A stretch of 64,000 nucleotides of DNA from Amaranthus tricolor (lineage: Eukaryota > Streptophyta > Magnoliopsida > Caryophyllales > Amaranthaceae): contig NC_080057.1 of assembly GCF_026212465.1 (NCBI RefSeq), forward strand, positions 10,190,164-10,254,163. The letters run 5' to 3'. The notes under the pieces were generated by a model, which saw only the letters and a program-made list of their open reading frames with translations, was not told the origin of the DNA and ran no database searches. The translations under genes and the position numbers were made by a program. Position 1 is the first letter of the stretch. Every line of letters starts with the position of its first letter. This document shows, piece by piece, positions 37,570 to 52,200 of this stretch.

Positions 37570-40500
37570 AGTACTGTATGCCAAGTTTCGTGCAAAACAA
37601 ACCAATTTGAGCTACTTTATGCGCAAAAGTGCCAAAAACGCTTAAAAAACGCATAAAATCGCAACTTAACACGTAATTTTCTAGTATACGACTATGATTT
37701 TCAAATTTAACCACTTCAACACAATAATATATACCAAATAGTATTGTGTGCCAAGCTTCATGCAAAACAAACCAAGTTTGAGCTACTTTAATGCGCAAAA
37801 GTGCCAAAAACGATTAAAAACGCATAAAATCGCAACTTCACACGTAATTTCTAGTATACGACTATGATTTTCAATTTTAACCACTTCAACACAATAATAT
37901 ATACCAAATAGTACTGTATGCCAAGTTTCGTGGAAAACAAACAAAGTTTGAGCTACTTTATGCGCAAAAGTTCCAAAAGCGCTTAAAAACGTATAAAATC
38001 GCAACTTAACACGTAATTTCTAGTATACGACTATGATTTTCAATTTTAACCACTTCAACACAATAATATATAACAAATAGTATTGTATGCCAAGTTTCGT
38101 GCAAAACAAACCAATTTGAGCTACTTTATGCGCAAAAGTGCCAAAAACGCTTAAAAACGCATAAAAATAGCAACTTAACATGTAATTTCTAGCATACGAC
38201 TATCATTTTCAATTCTAACCACTTTAACACAATAATATATACCAAATAGTATTGTGTGCCAAGCTTCGTGCAAAACAAACCATGTTTGAGCTACTTTATG
38301 CGCAAAAATGCCAAAAGCGCTTAAAAAACCCTTAAAATCGCAACTTAACACGTAATTTCTAGCATACGACTATGATTTTCAATTTTAACCACTTCAACAC
38401 AATAATATATACCAAATAGTATTGTATGGCAAGTTTCGTGCAAAACAAACTAAGTTTGATCTACTTATGCGCAAATGTTCCAAAAGCGCTTAATAACGCA
38501 TCAAATCGCAATTTAACACGTAATTTCTAGTATACGACTATGATTTTCAATTTTAACCACTTCAACACAATAATATATACCAAATAGTATTGTATGCCAA
38601 GTTTCGTGCAAAACAAACAAAGTTTGAGCTACTTTATGCGCAAAAGTGCCAAAAACGCTTAAAAAACGCATAAAATTGCAACTTAACACGTAATTTCTAG
38701 CATACGACTATGATTTTCTATTCTAACCACTTCAACACAATAATATATACCAATTAGTGTTGTGTACCATGTTTTGTGCAGAACAAACCAAGTTTGAGTT
38801 ACTCTATGCGCAAAAGTGTCAAAAGCGCTTATAAACCCTTAAAATCGTAATTTAACACGTAATTTCTAGCATACGACCATGATTTTCAATTCTAACAACT
38901 TCAATACAATAATATATACCAATTAGTGTTGTGTGCCAAATTTCATGCAAATCAAACCAAGTTTGTGAGCTACTTTATGCGCAAAAGTGCCGAAACGCTA
39001 AAAAACCCTTAAAATCGCAACTTAACACGTAATTTCTAGCATACGACTATGACTTTCAATTCTAACTACTTCAACACAATAATATATACCAAATAGTGTT
39101 GTGTGCAAAGATTCGTGCAAAACAAACCAAGTTTGAGCTACTTTATGCGCAAAAGTGCCAAAAGCACTTAAAAACCCTTAAAATCGCAACATAACACGTA
39201 ATTTCAAGCATACGACTATGATTTTCAATTCTAACCACTTCAAAACAATAATATATACCAAATAGTATTGTGTGCCAAGTTTCGTGGAAAACAAACCAAG
39301 TTTTAGCTACTTTATGCGCAAAAGTGCCAAAAACGCTTAAAAACGCATAAAATCGCAACTTAACATGTAATTTCCAGTATATGACTAAGATTTTCAATTC
39401 TAACCACTTCAACACAATAATATATACCAATTAGTGTTGTGTGCCAAGTTTCGTGCAGAACAAACCAAGTTTTAGTTACTCTATGCGCAAAAGTGCCAAA
39501 AGCGCTTAAAAACCCTTAAAATCGTAACATAACACGTAATTTCTAGCATACGACCATGATTTTAAATTCTAACAACTTCAACACAATAATATATACCAAT
39601 TAGTGTTGTGTGCCAAATTTGATGCAAATCAAACCAAGTTTGAGCTACTTTATGCGCAAAAGTGCCAAAAGCACTTAAAAACCCTTAAAATCGCAACTTA
39701 ACACGTAATTTCTAGCATACGACTATGATTTTCAATTCTAACCACTTCAACACAATAATATATACCAAATAGTATTGTATGCCAAGTTTCGTGCAAAACA
39801 AACCAAGTTTGAGCTACTTTATGCGCAAAAGTGCCAATAACGCTTAAAAACGCATAAAATAGCAACTTAACACGTAATTTCTAGCATACGACTATCATTT
39901 TAAATTCTAAGCACTTTAACACAATAACATATACAAATAGTATTGTGTGCCAAGCTTCGTGCAAAACAAACAAGTTTGAGCTACTTTATGCGCAAAAATG
40001 CCAAAAGCACTTAAAAACCCTTAAAATCGCAACTTAACACGTAATTTCTAGCATACGACTATGATTTTCAATTCTAACCACTTCAACACAATAATATATA
40101 ACAAATAGTATTGTATGCCAAGTTTCGTGCAAAACAAACCAATTTGAGCTAATTTATGCGCAAAAGTGCCAAAAACGCTTAAAAAACGCATAAAATCGCA
40201 ACTTAACACGTAATTTCTAGTATACGACTATGATTTTCAATTTTAACCACTTCAACACAATAATATATACCAAATAGTATTGTATGCCAAGTTTCGTGCA
40301 AAACAAACCAAGTTTGAGCTACTTTATGCGCAAAAGTGCCAAAAACGCTTAAAAACGAATAAAATAGCAACTTAACACGTAATTTCTAGCATACGACTAT
40401 CATTTTCAATTCTAACCACTTTAACACAATAATATATTCCAAATAGTATTGTGTGCCAAGCTTCGTGCAAAACAAACCAAGTTTGAGCTACTATATGCGC

Positions 40501-43500
40501 AAAAAATGCTAAAAGCGCTTAAAAACCCTTAAAATCGCAACATAACACGTAATTTCTAGCATACGACTATGATTTTCAATTTTAACCACTTCAACACAAT
40601 AATATATACAAAATAGTATTGTATGCCAAGTTTCGTGCAAAACAAACTAAGGTTTGTTCTACTTTTATGCGCAAATGTTCCAAAAGCGCTTAAAAACGCA
40701 TAAAATCGCAATTTAACACGTAATTTCTAGTATACGACTATCATTTTCAATTTTAACCACTTCAACACAATAATATATACCAAATAGTATTGTATGCCAA
40801 GTTTCATGCAAAACAAACCAAGTTTGAGCTACTTTATGCGCAAAAGTGCCAAAAACGATTAAAAACGCCTAAAATCGCAACTTAACACGTAATTTCTAGT
40901 ATACGACTATGATTTTAAATTTAAACCACTTCAACACAATAATATATACCAAATAGTATTGTATGCCAAGTTTCGTGGAAAACAAACAAAGTTTGAGCTA
41001 CTTTATGCGCAAAAGTTCCAAAAGCGCTTTAAAAACGCATAAAATCGCAACTTAACACGTAATTTCTAGTATACGACTATGATTTTCAATTTTAACCACT
41101 TCAACACAATAATATATAACAAATAGTATTGTATGCCAAGTTACGTGCAAAACAAACCAATTTGAGCTACTTTATGCGCAAAAGTGCCAAAAAACGCTTA
41201 AAAACGCATAAAATCGCAACTTAACACGTAATTTCCTAGTATACGACTATGATTTTCAATTTTAACCACTTCAACACAATATTATATACCAAATAGTATT
41301 GTATGCCAAGTTTCGTGCAAAACAAACCAAGTTTGAGCTACTTTTATGCGCAAAAGTGCCAAAAACGCTTTAAAAACGTATAAAATTACAACTTAACACG
41401 TAATTTCTAGCATACGACTATGATTTTCTTATTCTAACCACTTTAACACAATAATATATACCAATTAGTATTGTGTACGAAGTTTCGTGCAGAACAAACC
41501 AAGTTTGAGTTACTCTATGCGCAAAAGTGTCAAAAGCGCTTAAGAAGCCTTAAAATCGTAATTTAACACGTAATTTCTAGCATACGACCATGATTTTCAA
41601 TTCTAACAACTTCAATACAATAATATATATACCAATTAGTGTTGTGTGCCAAATTTCATGCAAATCAAACCAAGTTTGTGAGCTACTTTATGCGCAAAAG
41701 TGCAAAAACGCTAAAAAACCCTTAAAATCGCAACTTCACACGTAATTCTAGCATACGACTATGACTTTCAATTCTAACTACTTCAACACAATAATATATA
41801 CCAAATAGTGTTGTGTGCCAAGATTCATGCAAAACAAACCAAGTTTGAGCTACTTTATGCGCAAAAGTGCCAAAAGCACTTAAAAACCCTTAAAATCGCA
41901 ACTTAACACGTAATTTCTAGCATACGACTATGATTTTCAATTCTAACCACTTCAAAACAATAATATATACCAAATAGTATTGTGTGCCAAGTTTCGTGCA
42001 AAACAAACCAAGTTTTAGCTACTTTATGCGCAAAAGTGCCAAAAGCGCTTAAAAACGCATAAAATCGCAACTTAACATGTAATTTCCAACATATGACTAA
42101 GATTTTCAATTCTAACCACTTCAACACAATAATATATCCCAATTAGTGTTGTGTGCCAAGTTTCGTGCAGAACAAACCAAGTTTTAGTTACTCTATGCGC
42201 AAAAGTGCCAAAAGCGCTTAAAAACCCTTAAAATCGTAACTTAACACGTAATTTCTAGCATACGACCATGATTTTCAATTCTAACAACTTCAACACAATA
42301 ATATATACCAATTAGTGTTGTGTGCCAAATTTCATGCAAATCAAACCAAGTTTGTGAGCTACTTTATGCGCAAAAGTGTCAAAACGCTAAAAAACCCTTA
42401 AAATCGCAACTTAACATGTAATTTCTAGCATACGACTATGATTTTCAATTCTAACCACTTCAACACAATAATATATACCAAATAGTGTTGTGTGCCAAGA
42501 TTCGTGCAAAACAAACCAAGTTTGAACTACTTTATGCGCAAAAGTGTCAAAAGCACTTAAAAACCCTTAAAATCGAAACTTAACACGTAATTTCTAGCAT
42601 ACGACTATGATTTTCAATTCTAACCACTTCAACACAATAATATATACCAAATAGTATTGTATGCCAAGTTTCGTGCAAAACAAACCAAGTTTGAGCTACT
42701 TTATGCGCAAAAGTGCCAAAAACGCTTAAAAACGCATAAAATAGCAACTTAACACGTAATTTCTAGCATACGACTATCATTTTCAATTCTAACCACTTTA
42801 ACACAATAATATATACCAAATAGTATTGTGTGCCAAGCTTCGTGCAAAACAAACCAAGTTTGAGCTACTTTATGCGCAAAAATGCCAAAAGCGCTTAAAA
42901 ACCCTTAAAATCGGAACTTAACACGTAATTTCTAGCATACGACTATGATTTTCAATTCTATCCACTTCAACACAATAATATACACCAAAAAGTATTGTAT
43001 GCCAAGTGTCGTGCAAAACAAACCAAGTTTGAGCTACTTTATGCGCTAAAGTGCCAAAAACGCTTAAAAACGAATAAAATAGCAACTTAACACGTAATTT
43101 CTAGCATACGACTATCATTTTCAATTCTAACCACTTTAAAACAATAATATATACCAAATAGTATTATGTGCCAAGCTTCGTGCAAAACAAACCAAGTTTG
43201 AGCCACTTTATGCGCAAAAATGCCAAAAGCGCTTAAAAACCCTTAAAATCGCAACTTAACACGTAATTTCTAGCATACGACTATGATTTTAAATTTTAAC
43301 CAATTCAACACAATAATATATACCAAATAGTATTGTATGCCAAGTTTCGTGCAAAACAAAACTAAGTTTGAGCTACTTTATGCGCAAAAGTTCCAAAAGC
43401 GCTTAAAAACGCATAAAATCGCAATTTAACACGTAATTTCTAATATACGACTATGATTTTCCATTTTAACCACTTCAACACAATAATATATACCAAATAG

Positions 43501-46500
43501 TATTGTATGCCAAGTTTCATGCAAAACAAACCAAGTTTGAGCTACTTTATGCGCAAAAGTGCCAAAAGCGCTTAAAAACGCATAAAATAGCAACTTAACA
43601 CGTAATTTCTAGCATACGAATATGATTTTTAATTCTAACCACTTCAATACAATAATACATACCAAATAGTGTTTTGTGCCAAGTTTCGTGGAAAACAAAC
43701 CAAGTTTCTTAGCTACTTTATGCGCAAAAGTTCCCAAAGCGCATAAAAACCCTTAAAATCGCAACTTAACACGTAAATTTTAGCGTACGACTATGATTTT
43801 CAATTCTAACCACTTCAACACAATAATATATACCAAATAGTGTTGTGTGCCAAGTTTCGTGCAAAACAAACCAAGTTTGAGCTACTTTATGCGCAAAAGT
43901 GCCAAAAAACGCTTAAAAACGCATAAAATAGCAACTTAACACGTAATTTCTAGCATACGACTATGATTTTCAATTCTAACCACTTCAACACAATAATATA
44001 TACCAAATAGTGTTGTTTGCCAAGTTTCGTGCAAAACAAACCAAGTTTGAGTTAATTTATGTGCAAAAGTGCCAAAAGCGCTTTAAAACCCTTAAAATCG
44101 CAACTTAACACGTAATTTCTAGAATACGACTATTATTTTCAATTCTAATCACTTCCGCACAATAATATATACCAAATAGTATTGTGTGCCAAGTTTCGTT
44201 CAAAACAAACCAAGTATGTGAGCTACTTTATGCGTAAAAGTGCCAAAAACGCTTAAAAATGCATAAAATCGCAACTTAACATGTAATTTCTAGCATATGA
44301 CTATGATATTCAATTTCTAACCACTTCAACACAATAATATATATAACAAATAGTGTTGTGTGCCAAGTTTTGTGCAAAACAAACCAAGTTTGAGCTACTA
44401 TATGCGCAAAAGTGCCAAAAGCGCTTAAAAACGCATAAAATCGCAACTTAACATGTAATTTCCAGCATATGACTATGATTTTCAATTCTAACCACTTCAA
44501 CACAATAATATATACCAATTAGTGTTGTGTGCCATGTTTCGTGCAAAACAAACCAAGTTTGAGTTACTTTATGCGCAAAAGTGCCAAAACGCTAAAAAAC
44601 CCTTAAAATCGCAACTTAACTCGTAATTTCTAGCATACGACTATGATTTTCAATTCTACCCACTTCAACACAATAATATATATCAAATAGTATTGTATGC
44701 CAAGTTTTGTGCAAAACAAACCAAGTTTGAGCTACTTTATGCGCAAAAGTGCCAAAAACGCTTAAAAACCCTTAAAATCGCAACTTAACACGTAATTTCT
44801 AGCATACGACTATGATTTTCAATTCTAACCACTTCAATACAATAATACATACCAAATAGTGTTGTGTGCCAAGTTTCGTGGAAAACAAACCAAGTTTGTT
44901 AGCTACTTTATGCGCAAAAATTCAAAAGCGCTTAAAAACCCTTAAAATCGCAACTTAACACGTAAATTTTAGCATACGACTATGATTTTCAATTCTAACC
45001 ACTTCAACACAATAATATATACCAAATAGTGTTGTGTGCCATGTTTCGTGCAAAACAAACCAAGGTTGAGCTACTTTATGCGCAAAAGTACCAAAAGCGC
45101 TTAAAAACGCATAAAATCGCAACTTAACATGTAATTTCCAGCATATGACTATGATTTTCAATTCTAACCACTTCAACACAATAATATATACCAATTAGTG
45201 TTGTGTGCGAAGTTTCGTGCAAAACAAACCTAGTTTTAGTTACTTTATGCGCAAAAGTGCCAAAAGCGCTTAAAAACCCTTAAAATCGGAACTTAACACC
45301 TAATTTCTAGCATACGACCATGATTTTCAATTCTAAACAACTTCAACACAATAATATATATTCCAAATAGTGTTGTGTGCCATGTTTTGTGCAAAACAAA
45401 CCAAGTTTGAGCTACATTAATGCGCAAAAGTGCCAAAAGCGCTTAAAAACTCTTAAATTCGCAACTTAACACGTAATTTCTAGCATACGACTATGATTTT
45501 CAATTCTAACCACTTCAACACAATAATATTTGGAGTTTCGTGCAAAACAAACCAAGGTTGAGCTACTTTATGCGCAAAAGTGCCAAAAAGCGCTTAAAAA
45601 CGCATAAAATCGCAACTTAACATGTAATTTCCAGCATATGACTATGATTTTCAATTCTAACCACTTCAACACAATAATATATACCAATTATTGTTGTGTG
45701 CCAAGTTTCGTGCAAAACAAACCAAGTTTAAGTTACTTTATGCGCAAAAGTGCCAAAAGCGCTTAAAAAACGCATAAAATCGTAACTTAACACGTAATTT
45801 CTAGCATACGACCATGATCTTCTATTCTAACAACTTCAACACAATAATATATACCAAATAGTGTTGTGTGCCAAGTTTCGTGCAAAACAAACCAAGTTTG
45901 AGCTACTTTATGCGCAAAAGTGCCAAAAAGCGCTTAAAAACCCTTAAAATCGCAACTTACCATGTAATTTCCAGCATATGATTATGATTTTAAATTCTAA
46001 CAACTGCAACACAATAATATATACCAATTAGTGTTGTGTGTCAAGTTTCGTGAAAAACAAACCAAGTTTGTGAGCCACTTTATGCGCAAAAGTGCCAAAA
46101 CGCTAAAAAACCCTTAAAATCGCAACTTAACACGTAATTTCTAGCATACGAGTATGATTTCAATTCTAACCACTTCAACAATATAATATATACCAAATAG
46201 TATTGTATGCCAAGTTTCGTGCAAAACAAACCAAGTTTGAGCTACTTTATGCGCAAAAGTGCCAAGAATGCTTAACAACGCATAAAATAGCAACTTAACA
46301 CGTAATTTCTAGCATACGATTATGATTTTTAATTCTAACCACTTCAATACAGTAATACATACCAAATAGTGTTTTGTGCCAAGTTTCGTGGAAAACAAAC
46401 CAAGTTTCTTAGCTACTTTATGCGCAAAAGTTCCAAAAGCGCTTAAAAACCCTTAAAATCGCAACTTAACACGTAAATTTTTAGCGTACGACTATGATTT

Positions 46501-46717
46501 TCAATTCTAACCACTTCAACACAATAATATATACCAAATAGTGTTGTGTGCCAAGTTTCGGGCAAAACAAACCAAGTTTGAGCTACTTTATGCGCAAAAG
46601 TGCCAAAAACGCTTTAAAAACGCATAAAATAGCAACTTAACACGTAATTTCTAGCATACGACTATGATTTTCAATTCTAACCACTTCAACACAATAATAT
46701 ATACCAAATAGTGTTGT
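37570..46717 (-). repeat. Large segmental duplication in the satellite, block A
   Basis: About 9.1 kb (about 54 monomers) repeated as block B about 11.17 kb downstream. Matching anchors: 37841 with 49008 (TTCACACGTAATTT), 38181 with 49349, 39191 with 50357 (CAACATAACACG), 41903-42142 with 53065-53304, 44955-45194 with 56113-56352, then at a new offset 45530 with 57701 (TATTTGGAGTTTC). Block A carries more single-base insertions in A/T runs than block B. It ends near 46718, where A continues GTTGTGTGTC and B GTTGTTTGCC. Confidence 0.9.
45522..45543 (-). repeat. Satellite monomer with a 19-bp internal deletion
   Basis: AATAATATTTGGAGTTTCG joins the AT-rich core directly to the GTTTCGTGC part, skipping about 19 bp (ATACCAAATAGTGTTGTGTG-like sequence). 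The same deletion stands in block B at about 57693-57714. It is a rare private marker that confirms the A/B duplication. Confidence 0.85.
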
Positions 46718-47219
46718 GTGTCAACTTTCGTGCAAAACAAACCAAGTTTGTGAGCCACTTTATGTGCAAAAGTGCCAAAACGCTAAAAACCCCTAAAATC
46801 GCAACTTAACACGTAATTTCTTGCATACGAGTATGATTTCAATTCTAACCACTTCAACACAATAATATATACCAAATAGTATTGTATGCCAAGTTTCGTG
46901 CAAAACAAACCAAGTTTGAGCTACTTTATGCGCAAAAGTGCCAAGAACGCTAAAAAACTTATAAAATAGCAACTTAACACGTAATTTCTAGCATACGATT
47001 ATGATTTTTAATTCTAACCACTTCAATACAATTATACATACCAAATAGTGTTTTGTGCCAAGTTTCGTGGAAAACAAACCAAGTTTCTTAGCTACTTTAT
47101 GCGCAAAAGTTCCCAAAGCGCATAAAAACCCTTAAAATCGCAACTTAACACGTAAATTTTAGCGTACGACTATGATTTTCAATTCTAACCACTTCAACAC
47201 AATAATATATACCAAAAAG
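46050..47219 (-). repeat. Four-monomer duplication in the satellite
   Basis: A stretch of about 490 bp at 46050-46540 recurs at 46730-47219, offset 680 bp (TGAGCCACTT at 46071 and 46751; ACGAGTATGATTTC and GTTTTGTGCC follow in the same order in both). It extends just past the end of block A, so the second copy is absent from block B at the corresponding place. The duplication therefore followed, or lies at the edge of, the A/B event. Confidence 0.8.
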
Positions 47220-47734
47220 TGTTGTTTGCCAAGTTTTGTGCAAAACAAACCAAGGTTGAGCTACTTTATGCGCAAAAGTGCCAAAAGCGCTTAAAAACGC
47301 ATAAAATCGCAACTTAACATGTAATTTCCAGCATATGACTATGATTTTCAATTCTAACCACTTCAACACAATAATATATACCAATTAGTGTTGTGTGCCA
47401 AGTTTCGTGCAAAACAAACCAAGTTTGAGTTACTTTATGCGCAAAAGTGCCAAAAGCGCTTACAAACGCATAAAATCGTAACTTAACACGTAATTTCTAG
47501 CATACGAGCATGATCTTCAATTCTAACAACTTCAACACAATAATATATACCAAATAGTGTTGTGTGCCAAGTTTCGTGCAAAACAAACCAAGTTGTACTT
47601 TATGCGCAAAAGTGCCAAAAGCGCTTTAAAAACCCTTAAAATCGCAACTTACCATGTAATTTCCAGCATATGATTATGATTTTAAATTCTAACCACTTCA
47701 ACACAATAATATATACCAATTAGTGTTGTGTGCC

Positions 47735-48072
47735 AAGTTTCGTGCAAAACAAACCAAGTTTGAGTTACTTTATGCGTAAAAGTGCCAAAAGCGCTTAAAA
47801 AACCCTTAAAATTGTAACTTAACACGTAATTTCTAGCATATGACTATGATTTTCAATTCTAACAACTTGAACACAATAATATATACCAATTAGTGTTGTG
47901 TGCCAAGTTTCGTGCAAAACAAACCAAGTTTGAGTTACTTTATGCGTAAAAGTGCCAAAAGCGCTTAAAAACCCTTAAAATTGTAACTTAACACGTAATT
48001 TCTAGCATATGACTATGATTTTCAATTCTAACAACTTGAACACAATAATATATACCAATTAGTGTTGTGTGT
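47735..48072 (-). repeat. Single-monomer tandem duplication, near-identical neighbours
   Basis: Two adjacent monomers are the same apart from one A in the GCGCTTAAAAA run (170 versus 169 bp) and a base change near the edge. Both carry the otherwise unusual AACTTGAACACAAT (47864 and 48033) and AAAATTGTAACTT. Neighbouring monomers elsewhere differ at many sites, so this is a very recent one-unit duplication. Confidence 0.85.
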
Positions 48073-48119
48073 CAAGTTTCGTGCAAAACAAACCAAGTTT
48101 GTGGGCCACTTTATGCGCA

Positions 48120-49290
48120 AAAGTGCCAAAAACGCTTAAAAACGCATAAAATCGCAACTTAACACGTAATTTCTAGTATACGACTATGATTTTCAAATTT
48201 AACCACTTCAACACAATAATATATACCAAATAGTATTGTGTGCCAAGCTTCATGCAAAACAAACCAAGTTTGAGCTACTTTATGCGCAAAAGTGCCAAAA
48301 ACGATTAAAAACGCATAAAATCGCAACTTCACACGTAATTTCTAGTATACGAGCTATGATTTTCAATTTTAACCACTTCAACACAATAATATATACCAAA
48401 TAGTATTGTATTCCAAGTTTCATGCAAAACAAACCAAGTTTGAGCTACTTTATGCGCAAAAGTGCCAAAAACGATTAAAAACGCATAAAATCGCAACTTC
48501 ACACGTAATTTCTAGTATACGACTATGAGTTTCAATTTTAACCACTTCAACACAATAATATATACCAAATAGTACTGTATGCCAAGTTTCGTGGAAAACA
48601 AACAAAGTTTGAGCTACTTTATGCGCAAAAGTTCCAAAAGCGCTTAAAAAACGTATAAAATCGCAACTTAACACGTAATTTCTAGTATACGACTATGATT
48701 TTCAATTTTAACCACTTCAACACAATAATATATAACAAATAGTATTGTATGCCAAGTTTCGTGCAAAACAAACCAATTTGAGCTACTTTATGCGCAAAAG
48801 TGCCAAAAACGCTTAAAAACGCATAAAATCGCAACTTAACACGTAATTTCTAGTATACGACTATGATTTTCAAATTTAACCACTTCACACAATAATATAT
48901 ACCAAATAGTATTGTGTGCCAAGCTTCATGCAAAACAAACCAAGTTTGAGCTACTTTATGCGCAAAAGTGCCAAAAACGATTAAAAACGCATAAAATCGC
49001 AACTTCACACGTAATTTCTAGTATACGACTATGATTTTCAATTTTTAACCACTTCAACACAATAATATATACCAAATAGTACTGTATGCCAAGTTTCGTG
49101 GAAAACAAACAAAGTTTGAGCTACTTTATGCGCAAAAGTTCCAAAAGCGCTTAAAAACGTATAAAATCGCAACTTAACACGTAATTTCTAGTATACGACT
49201 ATGATTTTCAATTTTAACCACTTCAGCACAATAATATATAACAAATAGTATTGTATGCCAAGTTTCGTGCAAAACAAACCAATTTGAGCT
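48120..49290 (-). repeat. Mosaic of overlapping three- and four-monomer duplications
   Basis: 48120-48405 matches 48797-49080 at an offset of 677 bp (TTTCAAATTT at 48191 and 48868, followed by CCAAGCTTCATGC). 48480-48780 matches about 48990-49290 at an offset of about 507 bp (ACTTCACACG, GTACTGTATGCC, AACGTATAAAATC). The two offsets overlap, so at least two exchanges with different registers happened here, at the left border of block B. Confidence 0.78.
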
Positions 49291-52200
49291 ACTTTATGCG
49301 CAAAAGTGCCAAAAACGCTTAAAAACGCATAAAATAGCAACTTAACATGTAATTTCTAGCATACGACTATCATTTTCAATTCTAACCACTTTAACACAAT
49401 AATATATACCAAATAGTATTGTGTGCCAAGCTTCGTGCAAAACAAACCATGTTTGAGCTACTTTATGCGCAAAAATGCCAAAAGCGCTTAAAAACCCTTA
49501 AAATCACAACTTAACACGTAATTTCTAGCATACGACTATGATTTTCAATTTTAACCACTTCAACACAATAATATATACCAAATAGTATTGTATGGCAAGT
49601 TTCGTGCAAAACAAACTAAGTTTGATCTACTTTATGCGCAAATGTTCCAAAAGCGCTTAATAACGCATAAAATCGTAATTTAACACGTAATTTCTAGTAT
49701 ACGACTATGATTTTCAATTTTAACCACTTCAACACAATAATATATACCAAATAGTATTGTATGCCAAGTTTCGTGCAAAACAAACAAAGTTTGAGCTACT
49801 TTATGCGCAAAAGTGCCAAAAACGCTTAAAAACGCATAAAATTGCAACTTAACACGTAATTTCTAGCATACGACTATGATTTTCTATTCTAACCACTTCA
49901 ACACAATAATATATACCAATTAGTGTTGTGTACCAAGTTTTGTGCAGAACAAACCAAGTTTGAGTTACTCTATGCGCAAAAGTGTCAAAAGCGCTTATAA
50001 ACCCTTAAAATCGTAATTTAACACGTAATTTCTAGCATACGACCATGATTTTCAATTCTAACAACTTCAATACAATAATATATACCAATTAGTGTTGTGT
50101 GCCAAATTTCATGCAAATCAAACCAAGTTTGTGAGCTACTTTATGCGCAAAAGTGCCAAAACGCTAAAAAACCCTTAAAATCGCAACTTAACACGTAATT
50201 TCTAGCATACGACTATGACTTTCAATTCTAACTACTTCAACACAATAATATATACCAAATAGTGTTGTGTGCAAAGATTCGTGCAAAACAAACCAAGTTT
50301 GAGCTACTTTATGCGCAAAAGTGCCAAAAGCACTTAAAAACCCTTAAAATCGCAACATAACACGTAATTTCAAGCATACGACTATGATTTTCAATTCTAA
50401 CCACTTCAAAAACAATAATATATACCAAATAGTATTGTGTGCCAAGTTTCGTGCAAAACAAACCAAGTGTTAGCTACTTTATGCGCAAAAGTGCCAAAAG
50501 CGCTTAAAAACGCATAAAATCGCAACTTAACATGTAATTTCCAGCATATGACTAAGATTTTCAATTCTAACCACTTCAACACAATAATATATACCAATTA
50601 GTGTTGTGTGCCAAGTTTCATGCAGAACAAACCAAGTTTTAGTTACTCTATGCGCAAAAGTGCCAAAAGCGCTTAAAAACCCTTAAAATCGTAACATAAC
50701 ACGTAATTTCTAGCATACGACCATGATTTTAAATTCTAACAACTTCAACACAATAATATATACCAATTAGTGTTGTGTGCCAAATTTGATGCAAATCAAA
50801 CCAAGTTTGAGCTACTTTATGCGCAAAAGTGCCAAGAGCACTTAAAAACCCTTAAAATCGCAACTTAACACGTAATTTCTAGCATACGACTATGATTTTC
50901 AATTCTAACCACTTCAACACAATAATATATACCAAATAGTATTGTATGCCAAGTTTCGTGCAAAACAAACCAAGTTTGAGCTACTTTATGCGCAAAAGTG
51001 CCAATAACGCTTAAAAACGCATAAAATAGCAACTTAACACGTAATTTCTAGCATACGACTATCATTTTAAATTCTAAGCACTTTAACACAATAACATATA
51101 CCAAATAGTATTGTGTGCCAAGCTTCGTGCAAAACAAACCAAGTTTGAGCTACTTTATGCGCAAAAATGCCAAAAGCACTTAAAAACCCTTAAAATCGCA
51201 ACTTAACACGTAATTTCTAGCATACGACTATGATTTTCAATTCTAACCACTTCAACACAATAATATATAACAAATAGTATTGTATGCCAAGTTTCGTGCA
51301 AAACAAACCAATTTGAGCTAATTTATGCGCAAAAGTGCCAAAAACGCTTAAAAACGCATAAAATCGCAACTTAACACGTAATTTCTAGTATACGACTATG
51401 ATTTTCAATTTTAACCACTTCAACACAATAATATATACCAAATAGTATTGTATGCCAAGTTTCGTGCAAAACAAACCAAGTTTGAGCTACTTTATGCGCA
51501 AAAGTGCCAAAAACGCTTTAAAAACGAATAAAATAGCAACTTAACACGTAATTTCTAGCATACGACTATCATTTTCAATTCTAACCACTTTAACACAATA
51601 ATATATTCCAAATAGTATTGTGTGCCAAGCTTCGTGCAAAACAAACCAAGTTTGAGCTACTATATGCGCAAAAATGCCAAAAGCGCTTAAAAACCCTTAA
51701 AATCGCAACATAACACGTAATTTCTAGCATACGACTATGATTTTCAATTTTAACCACTTCAACACAATAATATATACAAAATAGTATTGTATGCCAAGTT
51801 TCGTGCAAAACAAACTAAGTTTGTTCTACTTTATGCGCAAATGTTCCAAAAGCGCTTAAAAAACGCATAAAATCGCAATTTAACACGTAATTTCTAGTAT
51901 ACGACTATCATTTTCAATTTTAACCACTTCAACACAATAATATATACCAAATAGTATTGTATGCCAAGTTTCATGCAAAACAAACCAAGTTTGAGCTACT
52001 TTATGCGCAAAAGTGCCAAAAACGATTAAAAACGCATAAAATCGCAACTTAACACGTAATTTCTAGAATACGACTAGGATTTTAAATTTAAACCACTTCA
52101 ACACAATAATATATACCAAATAGTATTGTATGCCAAGTTTCGTGGAAAACAAACAAAGTTTGAGCTACTTTAGGCGCAAAAGTTCCATAAGCGCTTAAAA

